Below, in pieces: positions 6,499 to 16,510 of a stretch of 34,244 bases of DNA (position 1 is the stretch's first letter; every line of letters starts with the position of its first letter). This DNA comes from Deltaproteobacteria bacterium. GTDB taxonomy: Bacteria; Desulfobacterota; Syntrophobacteria; BM002. Under the pieces are notes generated by a model, which saw only the letters and a program-made list of their open reading frames with translations, made no database searches and was not told the origin of the DNA. Location of the stretch: positions 1 to 34,244 of the forward strand of contig JAJDNL010000025.1 in assembly GCA_022340745.1 (NCBI GenBank), given 5' to 3'. Position numbers and translations under genes: made by a program.

Positions 6499-9003
6499 AT
6501 GATAGAAGATTGCATTTCCTCTGTTCAAAGGCCTAGCCGCTATCTGGGCAATGAGGTCAATGTGCCCCAGAAGGACTGGGCCAGCGCCAGAGTCCGGATG
6601 GCGCTCGCGTTCCCAGACGTCTATGAAGTTGGCATGTCTCATCTGGGACTTCTGTTGCTCTACGACGTTCTCAATCAGCACGATTGGATAGGGGCTGAGC
6701 GAGTTTTTGCCGTTTGGCCTGACATGGAAGCAGCCTTGCGCACGGCGGGCAGACCACTAGTGAGCTTGGAATCGTCCACCCCACTGGCCATGTTTGATGT
6801 GGTGGGTTTCAGTCTTCAATATGAATTGAGCTATACCAACGTCTTAACCATGTTGGAATTGGGTGGAATTGCACCCTATGCGGCGGCCCGAAAACGTGAA
6901 GAACCGTTGGTTATTGGTGGCGGACCAAATGCATTCAACCCTGAGCCAGTGGCGGTTTTCTTTGATGTTTTCGTTTTGGGTGACGGGGAAGAAGTAGTCC
7001 TTGAGATTGCTGAGCTTATTAGCCAGTGGAAAACCCAGGGAAGTACTCGACTGGACCTCCTGGAAGCTCTCTCTGAACTGGAGGGTGTGTATGTGCCCTC
7101 ATTCTTTCAACCGCGCTACGACAACCAGGACCGCATCGTTGAAATCAGGCCTCGTTTTACTGAGAAACCCAAAGCGAGAAAGCGCATCCTCCCAACCCTT
7201 GATTCGAACCGGTCGCGGGGTCGCCCGTTGGTTCCCTGTACCCGCATCATCCACGACAGACTGAGCCTGGAGGCAGCGCGTGGGTGTACGCGCGGCTGTC
7301 GTTTCTGTCAGGCCGGCTACATTTATCGACCGGTTAGAGAACGATCACCGCGGGAGATTCTGGAACTGGCCGAGGCGGGGTTGGCCAGCACCGGTTATGA
7401 TGAATTGTCTCTGCTGGCTCTCAGTGTAGGTGATTACGGTAACATTCAGAGGTTACTACAGACGTTAATGCGACACCACCGCGATGGGCAGGTGGCCATC
7501 TCTTTGCCGAGTCTTCGGGTGGGGACGCTGGATGAGGAGATGATCGAAGCGATCAAGCAGGTGCGCAAGACGGGATTTACCTTGGCCCCGGAGGCAGGAA
7601 GCGAGAGACTGCGGTGCGTGATCAACAAAGGAATTAGCGAAAGCGACCTGTTGGATACGGTAAGAGAGGTCTATTCTGCGGGCTGGCGCCTGATCAAGCT
7701 CTACTTTATGATGGGTTTGCCCACCGAAAGGACTGAAGACCTCGAGGCTTTGGTGGCACTTACCATGAAGGTCTGGGGGGAAGCAGCCATCCACAAATCA
7801 CGTCGTCGGTTGCATGTTAGTGTCTCCACCTTTGTGCCGAAACCTCATACGCCTTTTCAATGGGAGGCCCAACTCTCCTTGGCCGAGATAGAGAAAAATC
7901 TCGTTTTTTTCAAAAAGAGTTTGCGAAAAAAAGGACTGCACTTCAAATGGCACAAACCGTGGCAGAGTGTTCTTGAGGGGGTGTTTTCCAGGGGGGATAG
8001 ACGTTTGGCAGAGGTGCTGCTGAGGGCCCAACAGCTTGGGTGTCGCTTTGACGGCTGGAGTGATCAACTGCGGGTTGACCTCTGGCAGCAGGCCTTTGCC
8101 GAAGCAGGAATTGACCCCCTCATATACGGCCAGCGCTCTCGGGATTTTGGTGAAATTCTCCCTTGGTCTCACTTGGATTGTGGTGTAGCTGAAGACTATC
8201 TCTGGAAGGAATATGAGCGAGCCATAGCTGAGGTTGTTACCTCTGATTGCAGGACAGAGGGCTGCAACAAATGTGGAGTGTGTGACCACAAAACGATAAA
8301 ATTGCAGCTTCACCAGGAAATGACCACAGAAACAGGTGAACCGAGAGGGTTAGAAGATAGCACGGATGGACTCTATCGCTATCATCTGGTGTTTGCGAAA
8401 ATTGACAGCGGCCGTTTTCTCAGCCACTTGGAAATGGCCACCGCTTTTCAGCGTGCCATGCGGCGGGCGAGACTGCCACTGGCGTACAGCCAAGGATACC
8501 ACCCCACGCCTCGCATTTCCTTTGGAGATGCGCTACCCCTCGGCCTTGAAAGCAGGGTTGAGGAGATGGAGGTGGTACTATACCAGCCTTTAGCGGTCTC
8601 AGAGATATGCAGTCGATTGAATGCTGAACTTCCACCTGGCTTGGAGGTACTGGAGGCAGAGGAAAAACACAAGAGTACTCGACAAACAGCCTCAACAGTG
8701 ATTAGATACGAGGCTATCTTGCCAGGAGAGAGTTGGCCAGAGGAAGGTTTTCGCCGTTTTCACAGTCAGTCACTCGCTCCATTGAGGCAGAAATCCAAGA
8801 GGGGTGAAACTATTATCTCGCTGGAAGGCCGGTTGCTTCGTCTCGATTCTTTAGATCCCCGCAGGATTCGGTTCACTCTCACTCAGCAAGCAAAGGGAAA
8901 CATCCGGATCCGAGATCTTTTGACCCATCTCTTCGACTTGCCAAAACAGAGGATTTTGGAGGCTCGTATTATCAAAATATCTTCAGAACTCACGGAAGGA
9001 TGA
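6499..9003 (+). CDS. B12-binding-type radical SAM protein fused to a DUF2344 domain (TIGR03960/TIGR03936)
   Basis: An 834-residue protein. The N-terminal 200 residues resemble a cobalamin-binding domain. The radical SAM core has C263-x3-C267-x2-C270 in RGCTRGCRFCQAGYIYRP and a downstream APEAGSERLR segment. A second Cys cluster (CRTEGCNKCGVCDHK) precedes the C-terminal DUF2344 domain, which begins near YRYHLVFAKIDSGRFLSHLE. Fusion of the two parts is the usual arrangement in this family. The substrate is unknown. The gene is repeatedly found beside RNase E/G and L21/L27, which hints at RNA or ribosome modification, and the next gene here starts four bases after the stop. ATG at 6499 is chosen because similarity to the family begins there; upstream in-frame sequence is repeat-derived. 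Confidence 0.92.
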   Translation: MIEDCISSVQRPSRYLGNEVNVPQKDWASARVRMALAFPDVYEVGMSHLGLLLLYDVLNQHDWIGAERVFAVWPDMEAALRTAGRPLVSLESSTPLAMFDVVGFSLQYELSYTNVLTMLELGGIAPYAAARKREEPLVIGGGPNAFNPEPVAVFFDVFVLGDGEEVVLEIAELISQWKTQGSTRLDLLEALSELEGVYVPSFFQPRYDNQDRIVEIRPRFTEKPKARKRILPTLDSNRSRGRPLVPCTRIIHDRLSLEAARGCTRGCRFCQAGYIYRPVRERSPREILELAEAGLASTGYDELSLLALSVGDYGNIQRLLQTLMRHHRDGQVAISLPSLRVGTLDEEMIEAIKQVRKTGFTLAPEAGSERLRCVINKGISESDLLDTVREVYSAGWRLIKLYFMMGLPTERTEDLEALVALTMKVWGEAAIHKSRRRLHVSVSTFVPKPHTPFQWEAQLSLAEIEKNLVFFKKSLRKKGLHFKWHKPWQSVLEGVFSRGDRRLAEVLLRAQQLGCRFDGWSDQLRVDLWQQAFAEAGIDPLIYGQRSRDFGEILPWSHLDCGVAEDYLWKEYERAIAEVVTSDCRTEGCNKCGVCDHKTIKLQLHQEMTTETGEPRGLEDSTDGLYRYHLVFAKIDSGRFLSHLEMATAFQRAMRRARLPLAYSQGYHPTPRISFGDALPLGLESRVEEMEVVLYQPLAVSEICSRLNAELPPGLEVLEAEEKHKSTRQTASTVIRYEAILPGESWPEEGFRRFHSQSLAPLRQKSKRGETIISLEGRLLRLDSLDPRRIRFTLTQQAKGNIRIRDLLTHLFDLPKQRILEARIIKISSELTEG

Positions 9004-9007
9004 CATC

Positions 9008-10534
9008 GTGTCCACTGATCTGATCATCAATGTTACCCATTATGAAACACGGGTGGCACTCATAGAAAATGGAACAGTGTCAGAGCTCTTCATTGAACGC
9101 TCCGGCGAAAGAAGTATCGCCGGCAATATCTGCAAAGGGAGAGTGGTACGAGTGCTTCCTGGCATGCAAGCGGCTTTTGTTGATATCGGGTTACAGAAGG
9201 CGGCATTTTTGTATGTAAGCGATGTGTACGACAACCTGGAAGAGATAGAAGAAATGATGGTCGGCAATGGGGAGATTGACGAGGACGGCGAATTGCGCCA
9301 AGAGCAGGTTGAGACAACCTGGTCAGGGGAGGTCCACATAGAGGATCGGTTACAGGAAGGGCAGGTGGTCCTGGTTCAGGTAGCCAAAGAACCCTTGGGA
9401 ACCAAAGGAGCGCGTATTACCTCGCACATCTCTATCCCGGGGCGTCACCTTGTGCTCATGCCAACAATGGACCATGTTGGGATTTCACGGCGCATTGAGG
9501 ATGAAACCGAGCGGACTCGATTGCGTGAGTTACTGCTGCAGATAAAACCTAACAATTACGGCTTTATCGTCCGCACAGCGGCAGAGGGGGTGGACAGCGA
9601 CAAGATCAAGGCAGAAATGGATTTCATGCTGAAAGTATGGCAAAACATCCAGAAAAAGAGCGAAAACTGTCAAGTTCCAGGTCTTCTTTATCAAGAGCCG
9701 GACGTCATTTTAAGGGCGGTGCGCGATCTCTTTACCAAAGAAGTGGACAAGCTCATTGTAGATTCCCAAGCAGAGTATGAGAAAATTCTCAAGTTCGTTG
9801 AGACCTTTATGCCTAGTTTGAAAGCGGATGTCAGGCTGTACGAGGAACCCGAGCCCATTTGTGACGCTTACGGCATAGAGATGGAGGTCCAGCGGGCTCT
9901 GGGTAAAAAAGTATGGTTAAAGTCGGGCGGTTACATTGTTATCGAGATGACGGAAGCACTCACTGCCATCGACGTTAACACTGGACGTTATGTGGGCAAG
10001 AGGAATCTGGAAGAGACCATTCTCAAAACCAACCTCGAGGCCGTCAAAGAAATCGTCTATCAGTTGCGCTTGCGCAATATTGGTGGAATCATCATTATCG
10101 ATTTCATCGATATGGAAAAGGAGGTCAATCGAGAGAAAGTATTCAATAGACTGAGGGAGGGACTGAAAAAGGACAAAAGCAAAACCAACATTTTGAAGAT
10201 GTCAGAGCTTGGCCTGATCGAAATGACACGAAAACGCACGAAGGAAAATATAAATCGGGTACTGCGAGAACCTTGTTTTTACTGTGATGGTGAAGGATAC
10301 CTCAAGTCAACGGGTACTATGTGTTACGAGATTTTTCGGGAGATTGAACGAGACCATGAAGTCCTGTTCGGACGGAGTGTAATGGTAACCGCGCATCCGG
10401 AGGTAGTTCATCTTCTCTACGATGAAGAACGCCATGGACTGGAGGAGCTGGAGAAGAAGCTGCAGGCGCGGATAACTGTGAAGGCAGACCAAGGCCTCCA
10501 CCTGGAACAGTATGATATATATGCCTTACCGTAA
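9008..10534 (+). CDS. rng: Ribonuclease G (RNase E/G family)
   Basis: A 508-residue endoribonuclease that cuts single-stranded AU-rich sites in rRNA precursors and mRNA. The S1 RNA-binding domain is at about 35-130 (GRVVRVLPGMQAAFVDIG). The catalytic metal ligands are D322 (AIDVNTG) and D365 (IIIDFID), the same 43-residue spacing as D303/D346 of E. coli RNase E. The zinc-link cysteines are C423 and C426 (CFYC). It ends soon after the catalytic core and lacks the long RNase E scaffold, so it is of RNase G length. The start is GTG with GGAAGGA about seven bases upstream, immediately after the radical SAM gene, so translation is probably coupled. Confidence 0.95.
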   Translation: MSTDLIINVTHYETRVALIENGTVSELFIERSGERSIAGNICKGRVVRVLPGMQAAFVDIGLQKAAFLYVSDVYDNLEEIEEMMVGNGEIDEDGELRQEQVETTWSGEVHIEDRLQEGQVVLVQVAKEPLGTKGARITSHISIPGRHLVLMPTMDHVGISRRIEDETERTRLRELLLQIKPNNYGFIVRTAAEGVDSDKIKAEMDFMLKVWQNIQKKSENCQVPGLLYQEPDVILRAVRDLFTKEVDKLIVDSQAEYEKILKFVETFMPSLKADVRLYEEPEPICDAYGIEMEVQRALGKKVWLKSGGYIVIEMTEALTAIDVNTGRYVGKRNLEETILKTNLEAVKEIVYQLRLRNIGGIIIIDFIDMEKEVNREKVFNRLREGLKKDKSKTNILKMSELGLIEMTRKRTKENINRVLREPCFYCDGEGYLKSTGTMCYEIFREIERDHEVLFGRSVMVTAHPEVVHLLYDEERHGLEELEKKLQARITVKADQGLHLEQYDIYALP

Positions 10535-10603
10535 ATTTCAGATTTCAGATTTTAGATTGTAGAATGCAACTGCAGATTTTGTTTCTTCAATCCGCAATCT
10601 CTA
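10535..10603. repeat. GATTGCAGAT-type repeat between rng and rplU
   Basis: Right after the rng stop come TTTCAGATTTCAGATTTTAG and TTGTAGAATGCAACTGCAGA, then TCAATCCGCAATCTC. This is a short version of the palindromic repeat family seen in other gaps. It ends just before the rplU promoter and so may act in the 3' end of the rng transcript. Confidence 0.65.
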
Positions 10604-10615
10604 TGAGAGTATTAC

Positions 10616-10644
10616 TTGACAAAAAGTATTGATTCATTTATCTT
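10616..10644 (+). promoter_or_regulatory. Sigma-70 promoter for rplU-rpmA
   Basis: A perfect -35 TTGACA (10616-10621), a 17-base spacer and a -10 TATCTT (10639-10644, four of six matches). The predicted start of transcription near 10651 leaves a leader of about 20 bases before the rplU ATG, with GGAGG in place. Confidence 0.7.
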
Positions 10645-10673
10645 ACCCTTTTGTCTTTCTGGAGGATTATTAG

Positions 10674-10985
10674 ATGTACGCGGTGGTTCAATCTGGAGGA
10701 AAGCAGTACAAGGTGAGTGCGGGTGACGTGCTGCGCGTAGAAAAGCTGGACGCCGAGGTAGGCGATACCATAACGCTGAATGATGTTTTACTGGTGCGTG
10801 ATGAAAAAAACATCCAAGTTGAAGCATCCACGTTGGCCAAAGCCAAGGTAACGGCTCGGGTCACAGGGCACGGGCGTCGGCGGAAAATTACCATCTTCAA
10901 GTATAAGCGGCGCAAAGGCTATCGTCGTAAGCAAGGTCATCGGCAGTGGTTTACCGAACTTGCCATAGAGAACATCGAAGCATAG
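10674..10985 (+). CDS. rplU: 50S ribosomal protein L21
   Basis: A 103-residue protein that matches bacterial L21 over its full length: [18 protein letters not shown] at the N-terminus and the basic [18 protein letters not shown] segment near the C-terminus that contacts 23S rRNA. The ATG follows TGGAGGATT. It lies 34 bases before rpmA, the standard rplU-rpmA pair, and has its own promoter, so it can be expressed apart from the upstream rng genes. Confidence 0.98.
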   Translation: MYAVVQSGGKQYKVSAGDVLRVEKLDAEVGDTITLNDVLLVRDEKNIQVEASTLAKAKVTARVTGHGRRRKITIFKYKRRKGYRRKQGHRQWFTELAIENIEA

Positions 10986-11019
10986 CATTTCTTTGCTTTC
11001 AGTGACGAGGTAACTGGCC

Positions 11020-11277
11020 ATGGCACATAAAAAAGCTGGAGGAAGCTCGCGAAACGGTCGTGACAGCGCGTCCCAGCGACGTGGAGTTAAACGATTTGGC
11101 GGGCAGCTTGTTCGGGCCGGAAATATTTTGGTGCGACAGGTAGGCACAAAGTTCCATCCTGGTCAAAACGTGGGTATGGGTAAAGATTACACCTTGTTTG
11201 CGAAGATTGACGGGGTTGTCCATTTCGAACGAAAGGGCAAGAGCCGACAGAAGATAAGCGTTTATGCCCCCAACTAG
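11020..11277 (+). CDS. rpmA: 50S ribosomal protein L27
   Basis: An 85-residue L27, whose flexible N-terminal tail reaches towards the peptidyl transferase centre. It begins [16 protein letters not shown], without the cleaved leader found in Firmicutes, and contains the conserved [17 protein letters not shown] and [24 protein letters not shown] ribosome site lies upstream of the ATG. It follows rplU and precedes obgE, as in most proteobacteria. Confidence 0.98.
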   Translation: MAHKKAGGSSRNGRDSASQRRGVKRFGGQLVRAGNILVRQVGTKFHPGQNVGMGKDYTLFAKIDGVVHFERKGKSRQKISVYAPN

Positions 11278-11361
11278 TTTCCATCCTTACATGGCCTCTC
11301 TTCGCTGTCCTGCGGAATTGCCCTTTCTTTAGTCCTGGAAAACCTAGTCCTCAGGGCCTGA

Positions 11362-12532
<1,171 letters not shown>

Positions 12533-12570
12533 TATGTAATCAGGGGCAATCTGGTCCGTTGGACCAGTCT

Positions 12571-12774
12571 ATTTATGATTTATGATTGTAGATTGCAGAT
12601 TGAGGTGCATGCCTTCCTTACCATGAGGTTCTGATTTTTTAAATCTGCAATCTGAAACTGGGAACCCACCCGAAGGGTGGGAGTCCGCAGGACAAACTGG
12701 GAACCCACCCGAAGGGTGGGAGTCCGCAGGACAAACTGGGAACCCACCCGAAGGGTGGGAGTCCGCAGGACAAA
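12571..12774. repeat. Palindromic repeat plus three tandem 39-bp two-hairpin units before proB
   Basis: 12571-12657 carries GATTGTAGATTGCAGATTGA on the left and AAATCTGCAATCTGAAAC on the right. It is followed by three identical 39-bp units at 12658-12696, 12697-12735 and 12736-12774. Each unit contains the hairpin CCCACCC-GAA-GGGTGGG and a second hairpin GTCC-GCA-GGAC. Single reverse-oriented copies lie at 18791-18831 and 28641-28682, both flanked by the same GATTGC words, and a diverged copy at 21114-21164. The rest of the 374-base gap 12493-12866 holds no gene; a CCCGGG-rich hairpin is near 12792-12812. Confidence 0.9.
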
Positions 12775-12866
12775 TCTAAAATCGCCAGGGTTCTCGGGTC
12801 GAGCCCCGGGTTCTTTAGTTACAGCTAATCTTAGACCTGCAACCCCAGCCCCTGGATGAGGTATCG

Positions 12867-14033
12867 GTGATTTCTCAGAAACGTAAAAAAGTGACAGACA
12901 GTGCGCGGCGAGTAGTCATAAAGGTGGGGAGTTCTGTGCTCACCAGCAGCAGCGGAGTTGACCTGGGTGTTATCAATCGGCTTTGCGATGACATATCCAT
13001 GTTGAGAGAGCAGGACCGCCAGGTGGTGATTGTTTCCTCTGGGGCCATCGCTTCTGGCATTCGCAAAATTGGTCTGAGCGAGGTGCCGAGGACCATCCCT
13101 CAAAAACAGGCGGCTGCAGCCGTGGGGCAGGGAAGTCTGATTCAGGCATATGAGGCGGCGTTCAGCCACTATGGTCTTAAGGTGGCGCAGATTCTCCTCA
13201 CCAGCGATGATCTGACCAATCGCCGTCGTTACCTAAACGCGCGTCATACATTGCAAACGCTTCTGGACTGGGGGATAATTCCCGTAGTTAATGAGAATGA
13301 CACCGTGGTGGTTGATGAAATTAAGTTTGGTGACAATGATAATCTCTCAGCCCTTATCGCCCAACTCACTGAGGCCGACCTGCTAGTAGCCTTGACCGAC
13401 ATGGATGGACTCTACGACTCTGATCCGCGCAAATATCAGGAGGCACGTATCATTCCGGTGGTTCACCGCATTGATCAGCAGGTGGAGGGTTTTGCAGGAG
13501 ACCAGCCGGGGAGGCTGGGCACTGGTGGTATGGTGAGCAAGCTGCTGGCGGCAAAGAAAGTTACCGCTGCCGGCGTGCCGATGATTATCGGCAACGGCAG
13601 AAATCGCTATGTTCTGAAGCAGATTTTCGATGGCGAGGAGGTGGGTACCCTTTTCCTGCCAAGTGGTCGGCGGCTGTCCAGCAAAAAACAGTGGATTGCT
13701 CATGCCCTCAAACCCCAGGGAGACATTATTCTGGACGGGGGGGCCACAGAAGCATTGAGGTCGCGGGGCAAGAGTCTCCTCTCCACCGGAATCATTGGGC
13801 TCAGAGGGAAGTTCGAAGTGGGAGCCCCGGTCCGCTGCTTGAACAGTGAGGAGGAAGTGATTGGCATCGGTTTGGTGAACTATTCGGCTGATGAAATCGA
13901 TAAGATAAAAGGTGTGCGCAGTCACAGAATAGAGGATATTCTGGGATACAAACATTCAGATGAGGTAATTCATCGAGACAATTTTGTTGGCAGCGAAGCA
14001 AGCAATAAAACGATTGAGGAATTGGGGGATTGA
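12867..14033 (+). CDS. proB: Glutamate 5-kinase
   Basis: A 388-residue enzyme that phosphorylates L-glutamate with ATP, the first step of proline synthesis. The amino-acid kinase domain spans residues 13-270 (VVIKVGSSVLTS, IVSSGAIASG, VVNENDTV, KFGDNDNLSALIA, GTGGMVSK). A PUA domain follows at about 290-365. The start is GTG at 12867 with GGATGAGG upstream. The last ten or so codons (ending in KTIEELGD) are written in TTGAGGAATTG-type repeat sequence that continues past the stop, so the C-terminus looks repeat-derived. proA follows 109 bases later. Confidence 0.96.
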   Translation: MISQKRKKVTDSARRVVIKVGSSVLTSSSGVDLGVINRLCDDISMLREQDRQVVIVSSGAIASGIRKIGLSEVPRTIPQKQAAAAVGQGSLIQAYEAAFSHYGLKVAQILLTSDDLTNRRRYLNARHTLQTLLDWGIIPVVNENDTVVVDEIKFGDNDNLSALIAQLTEADLLVALTDMDGLYDSDPRKYQEARIIPVVHRIDQQVEGFAGDQPGRLGTGGMVSKLLAAKKVTAAGVPMIIGNGRNRYVLKQIFDGEEVGTLFLPSGRRLSSKKQWIAHALKPQGDIILDGGATEALRSRGKSLLSTGIIGLRGKFEVGAPVRCLNSEEEVIGIGLVNYSADEIDKIKGVRSHRIEDILGYKHSDEVIHRDNFVGSEASNKTIEELGD

Positions 14034-14122
14034 GGAATTGAGGAATTACATAAGACTCAGGGGCTTGCCATCTCCACAGTAGTTCAATTCCTAAATTCCC
14101 GAATTCCTCAATGCCTTAATTC
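14012..14122. repeat. TTGAGGAATT/AATTCCTCAA palindrome between proB and proA
   Basis: The left arm (14014-14046) repeats ATTGAGGAATTG and begins inside the proB reading frame. The right arm (14085-14122) reads CAATTCCTAAATTCCCGAAT then TCCTCAATGCC, its approximate reverse complement. The RNA would form a hairpin with a loop of about 40 bases in the proB-proA mRNA, which might set differential stability of the two cistrons. Confidence 0.75.
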
Positions 14123-14142
14123 ATCTGACAAGGAGCTGCAAA

Positions 14143-15396
14143 ATGAGTATCGCGGAGACGATTAAGTCAATGTCTCAAAGGGCCAGGGCAGCATCCAGGC
14201 ACATGGCCCGGGCCCATAGTGAAGCCAAGAATCTGGCACTCAGAGAAATGGCCGCCCTGCTGCGGCAGCACCGCACCGAGATTCAAACAGAGAACAGTAA
14301 AGACCTGGCTGCTGCAGAGGCAGAGCTGGGGGCTGCAAAGCTTGACCGACTCCGTATCACTGATAAAGTGCTGGAGGATATGGCGATTGGACTGGAAGAG
14401 GTTGCACAGCTTTCCGATCCGGTCGGTACAATTGGTAAAATGTGGACTCGTCCTAATGGGATGCAAGTTGGCAGAATGATTATTCCTTTGGGAGTTATTG
14501 GTATTATCTACGAATCGCGGCCCAATGTTACCGTAGACGCAGCTGGCCTCTGTCTCAAGGCTGGTAATGCTGTGATTTTGCGTGGCGGTTCCGAAGCTAT
14601 TAACTCCAACAGCTGTCTGGCGAGCATTCTGCAAGAAGCGTTACAAAAGGGGGGGTTGCCAGGAGAGGCGGTTCAGGTGGTGGCCACCACCGATCGTCAG
14701 GCGGTCACCGAACTGCTGAAGCAAGAGGAAAACATTGATCTTGTCATCCCCAGAGGCGGTGAGAGCCTTATCCGCTTTGTAGTGGAAAACGCTCACATGC
14801 CGGTGCTGAAACACTATAAAGGGGTATGCCATATTTTCGTGGATGCCAGCGCAGATCTTACTATGGCCGAGGCGATCTGCATGAACGCGAAAGTTCAGCG
14901 CCCGGGCGTCTGTAACTCCATGGAGACTCTCCTGGTGCATGAAGCTGTAGCCGAAAGCTTTCTGCCTCGCGTGGCAAAATCGCTCTCCGAGGCCGGGGTT
15001 GAGCTTCGCGGGTGTCAACAAACCCAAACCATCCTCCCGGGGGTAAAAGAAGCCGCCGAGGCGGACTGGTTTGAGGAATACCTGGATCTCATTCTCGCAG
15101 TCCGGGTGGTGCCCAATATGGCTGGTGCCATCGAGCATATTGAAACCTACGGTTCCATGCATACCGAGGCCATCATTACCACTGATTATAAAAGGGCACA
15201 TCAGTTCCTACAGAAAGTCGATTCGTCCGTGGTGCTGGTCAATGCCTCGACGCGTTTCAACGATGGCTACCAGTTAGGGTTGGGGGCAGAGATTGGTATT
15301 AGCACCTCCAAGCTCCATGCCTTCGGCCCTATGGGGGTTGAAGAATTGACCACTAGCAAGTTTGTGGTGCTGGGCGACGGTCAGGTCAGGGAGTAG
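14143..15396 (+). CDS. proA: Gamma-glutamyl phosphate reductase
   Basis: A 417-residue NADPH-dependent enzyme that reduces gamma-glutamyl phosphate to glutamate semialdehyde, the second step of proline synthesis. The aldehyde dehydrogenase fold is clear: [21 protein letters not shown], the catalytic C257 in [13 protein letters not shown], and [15 protein letters not shown] near the end. AAGGAGCTG precedes the ATG at a good distance. It follows proB and its product would be handed directly to pyrroline-5-carboxylate reductase, which is not in this window. Confidence 0.97.
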   Translation: MSIAETIKSMSQRARAASRHMARAHSEAKNLALREMAALLRQHRTEIQTENSKDLAAAEAELGAAKLDRLRITDKVLEDMAIGLEEVAQLSDPVGTIGKMWTRPNGMQVGRMIIPLGVIGIIYESRPNVTVDAAGLCLKAGNAVILRGGSEAINSNSCLASILQEALQKGGLPGEAVQVVATTDRQAVTELLKQEENIDLVIPRGGESLIRFVVENAHMPVLKHYKGVCHIFVDASADLTMAEAICMNAKVQRPGVCNSMETLLVHEAVAESFLPRVAKSLSEAGVELRGCQQTQTILPGVKEAAEADWFEEYLDLILAVRVVPNMAGAIEHIETYGSMHTEAIITTDYKRAHQFLQKVDSSVVLVNASTRFNDGYQLGLGAEIGISTSKLHAFGPMGVEELTTSKFVVLGDGQVRE

Positions 15397-15418
15397 TTAA
15401 AAGACAGAGGAGAGTAAT

Positions 15419-16063
15419 TTGGGCATTGGCATTATGGGCGGCACCTTCAATCCGATTCACTTTGGTCACCTGCGGGCAGCAGAAGAGGTGGCCGAATCGC
15501 TGCAATTGCAGCAGGTGATCTTCATACCTGCTGCAAAGCCGCCACATAAATCCGATGTGGGGTTGGTCTCTTTTGATCATCGCTGGCACATGATGGAGTT
15601 GGCGACCGCAGGGAATCCGCTTTTCGTGTTGTCCGATCTGGAGCACCAGCGTCCGGGCATATCGTACTCGGTGGAAACATTGACGCAACTGGCCAAGGAC
15701 CGTGGTGGCAGTGAAGAGCTCTACTTTGTCTTGGGCCTGGACGCCTTTCTGGAACTGCCGACCTGGAAGAGCTACCGCGAGCTCTTTTCCCTCTGCCACT
15801 TTGTGGTTGTAGCCCGACCTGGATTTTCCCCAGAGTCCCTGGCTACCATGCTGAACACGCAGGTCTCGGATCGTTATTCCTTTGACTTACAGGTGCAGGG
15901 ATACCTCCACCCCAGCCTGAATACCGTCTACTATCGCGAGGTAACACTGCTAGATATTTCCTCCTCCACCATTCGTAAACGTTTGGTCGAAGGGGGCTCA
16001 GTACGTTATTTGCTTCCGAAAAAGGTGGAAGAATACATCCAACAGCAAGGCCTTTACCAGTAA
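15419..16063 (+). CDS. nadD: Nicotinate-nucleotide adenylyltransferase
   Basis: A 214-residue enzyme that joins nicotinate mononucleotide with ATP in NAD synthesis. The nucleotidyltransferase motifs are GIMGGTFNPIHFGHL at the N-terminus and ISSSTIRKRL near the C-terminus, with PPHKSD and LGLDAFLELPTWK between them. The start is the rare codon TTG at 15419, after AGAGGAGAG. The next in-frame ATG (15434) would remove the first beta strand just before the GGTFNP motif, so TTG is preferred. It sits 22 bases after proA and 21 before rsfS. Confidence 0.95.
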   Translation: MGIGIMGGTFNPIHFGHLRAAEEVAESLQLQQVIFIPAAKPPHKSDVGLVSFDHRWHMMELATAGNPLFVLSDLEHQRPGISYSVETLTQLAKDRGGSEELYFVLGLDAFLELPTWKSYRELFSLCHFVVVARPGFSPESLATMLNTQVSDRYSFDLQVQGYLHPSLNTVYYREVTLLDISSSTIRKRLVEGGSVRYLLPKKVEEYIQQQGLYQ

Positions 16064-16084
16064 CTCTAGAGAGACCCGAGCAAC

Positions 16085-16492
16085 ATGAAAAGGAGCCACG
16101 GCAAGCAGGGTGCGATCAGAAAGGTGAAGGAAATCCAGGCTCTCGAAAAGGCCTTGTTGTGTGCTCAGGTGGCGGCTGCTCATAAGGCCGAGGATCCAAC
16201 AATATACCAAGTTAATGAAATTGTTACCTATACCGACTATTTTGTTATCTGTGCCGGACGTTCCACTCGGCATGTTCAGGGGATAGCCGGCTACATCGAG
16301 GAAGCTTTGGTTCAGCGGCGGATCAAACCCATGGGTGTGGAGGGTTTGACTGAAGGTCATTGGGTATTACTTGATTTTAATGACGTGATAGTACATATTT
16401 TCTATCAACCTATGAGAGCTTTTTATGACCTAGAAGGGCTTTGGTTTGAGGCCCGGCAAATAGAATTCCCAGAGGCGGGAGGACCAGATTAA
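16085..16492 (+). CDS. rsfS: Ribosomal silencing factor RsfS (Iojap/YbeB family)
   Basis: A 135-residue protein. Family members bind L14 on the 50S subunit and block joining with the 30S in starvation. The conserved core includes VNEIVTYTDYFVICAGRSTRHVQGIA, GLTEGHWVLLDFNDVIVHIF and the FYDLEGLW segment. The first 20 residues are an unconserved basic extension. It follows nadD closely, the usual pairing in bacteria. Confidence 0.96.
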   Translation: MKRSHGKQGAIRKVKEIQALEKALLCAQVAAAHKAEDPTIYQVNEIVTYTDYFVICAGRSTRHVQGIAGYIEEALVQRRIKPMGVEGLTEGHWVLLDFNDVIVHIFYQPMRAFYDLEGLWFEARQIEFPEAGGPD

Positions 16493-16510
16493 GGTCTCCA
16501 TTGAGCTCGC

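Noticed and set aside
12658-12774. CRISPR array
   Set aside because: The three copies are directly adjacent with no spacers, contain two hairpins each and have no cas genes nearby.
12782-12820. tRNA T-arm-like sequence (GGGTCGAGCCCCGGG)
   Set aside because: No acceptor stem, anticodon arm or D-arm could be placed around it; it is a simple GC-rich hairpin.
12677-12859. Open frame of 60 codons over the 39-bp tandem repeats
   Set aside because: It arises because the repeat length is a multiple of three. It has no ribosome site, and the repeated residues (VGVRRTNWEPTRR) come from hairpin DNA.
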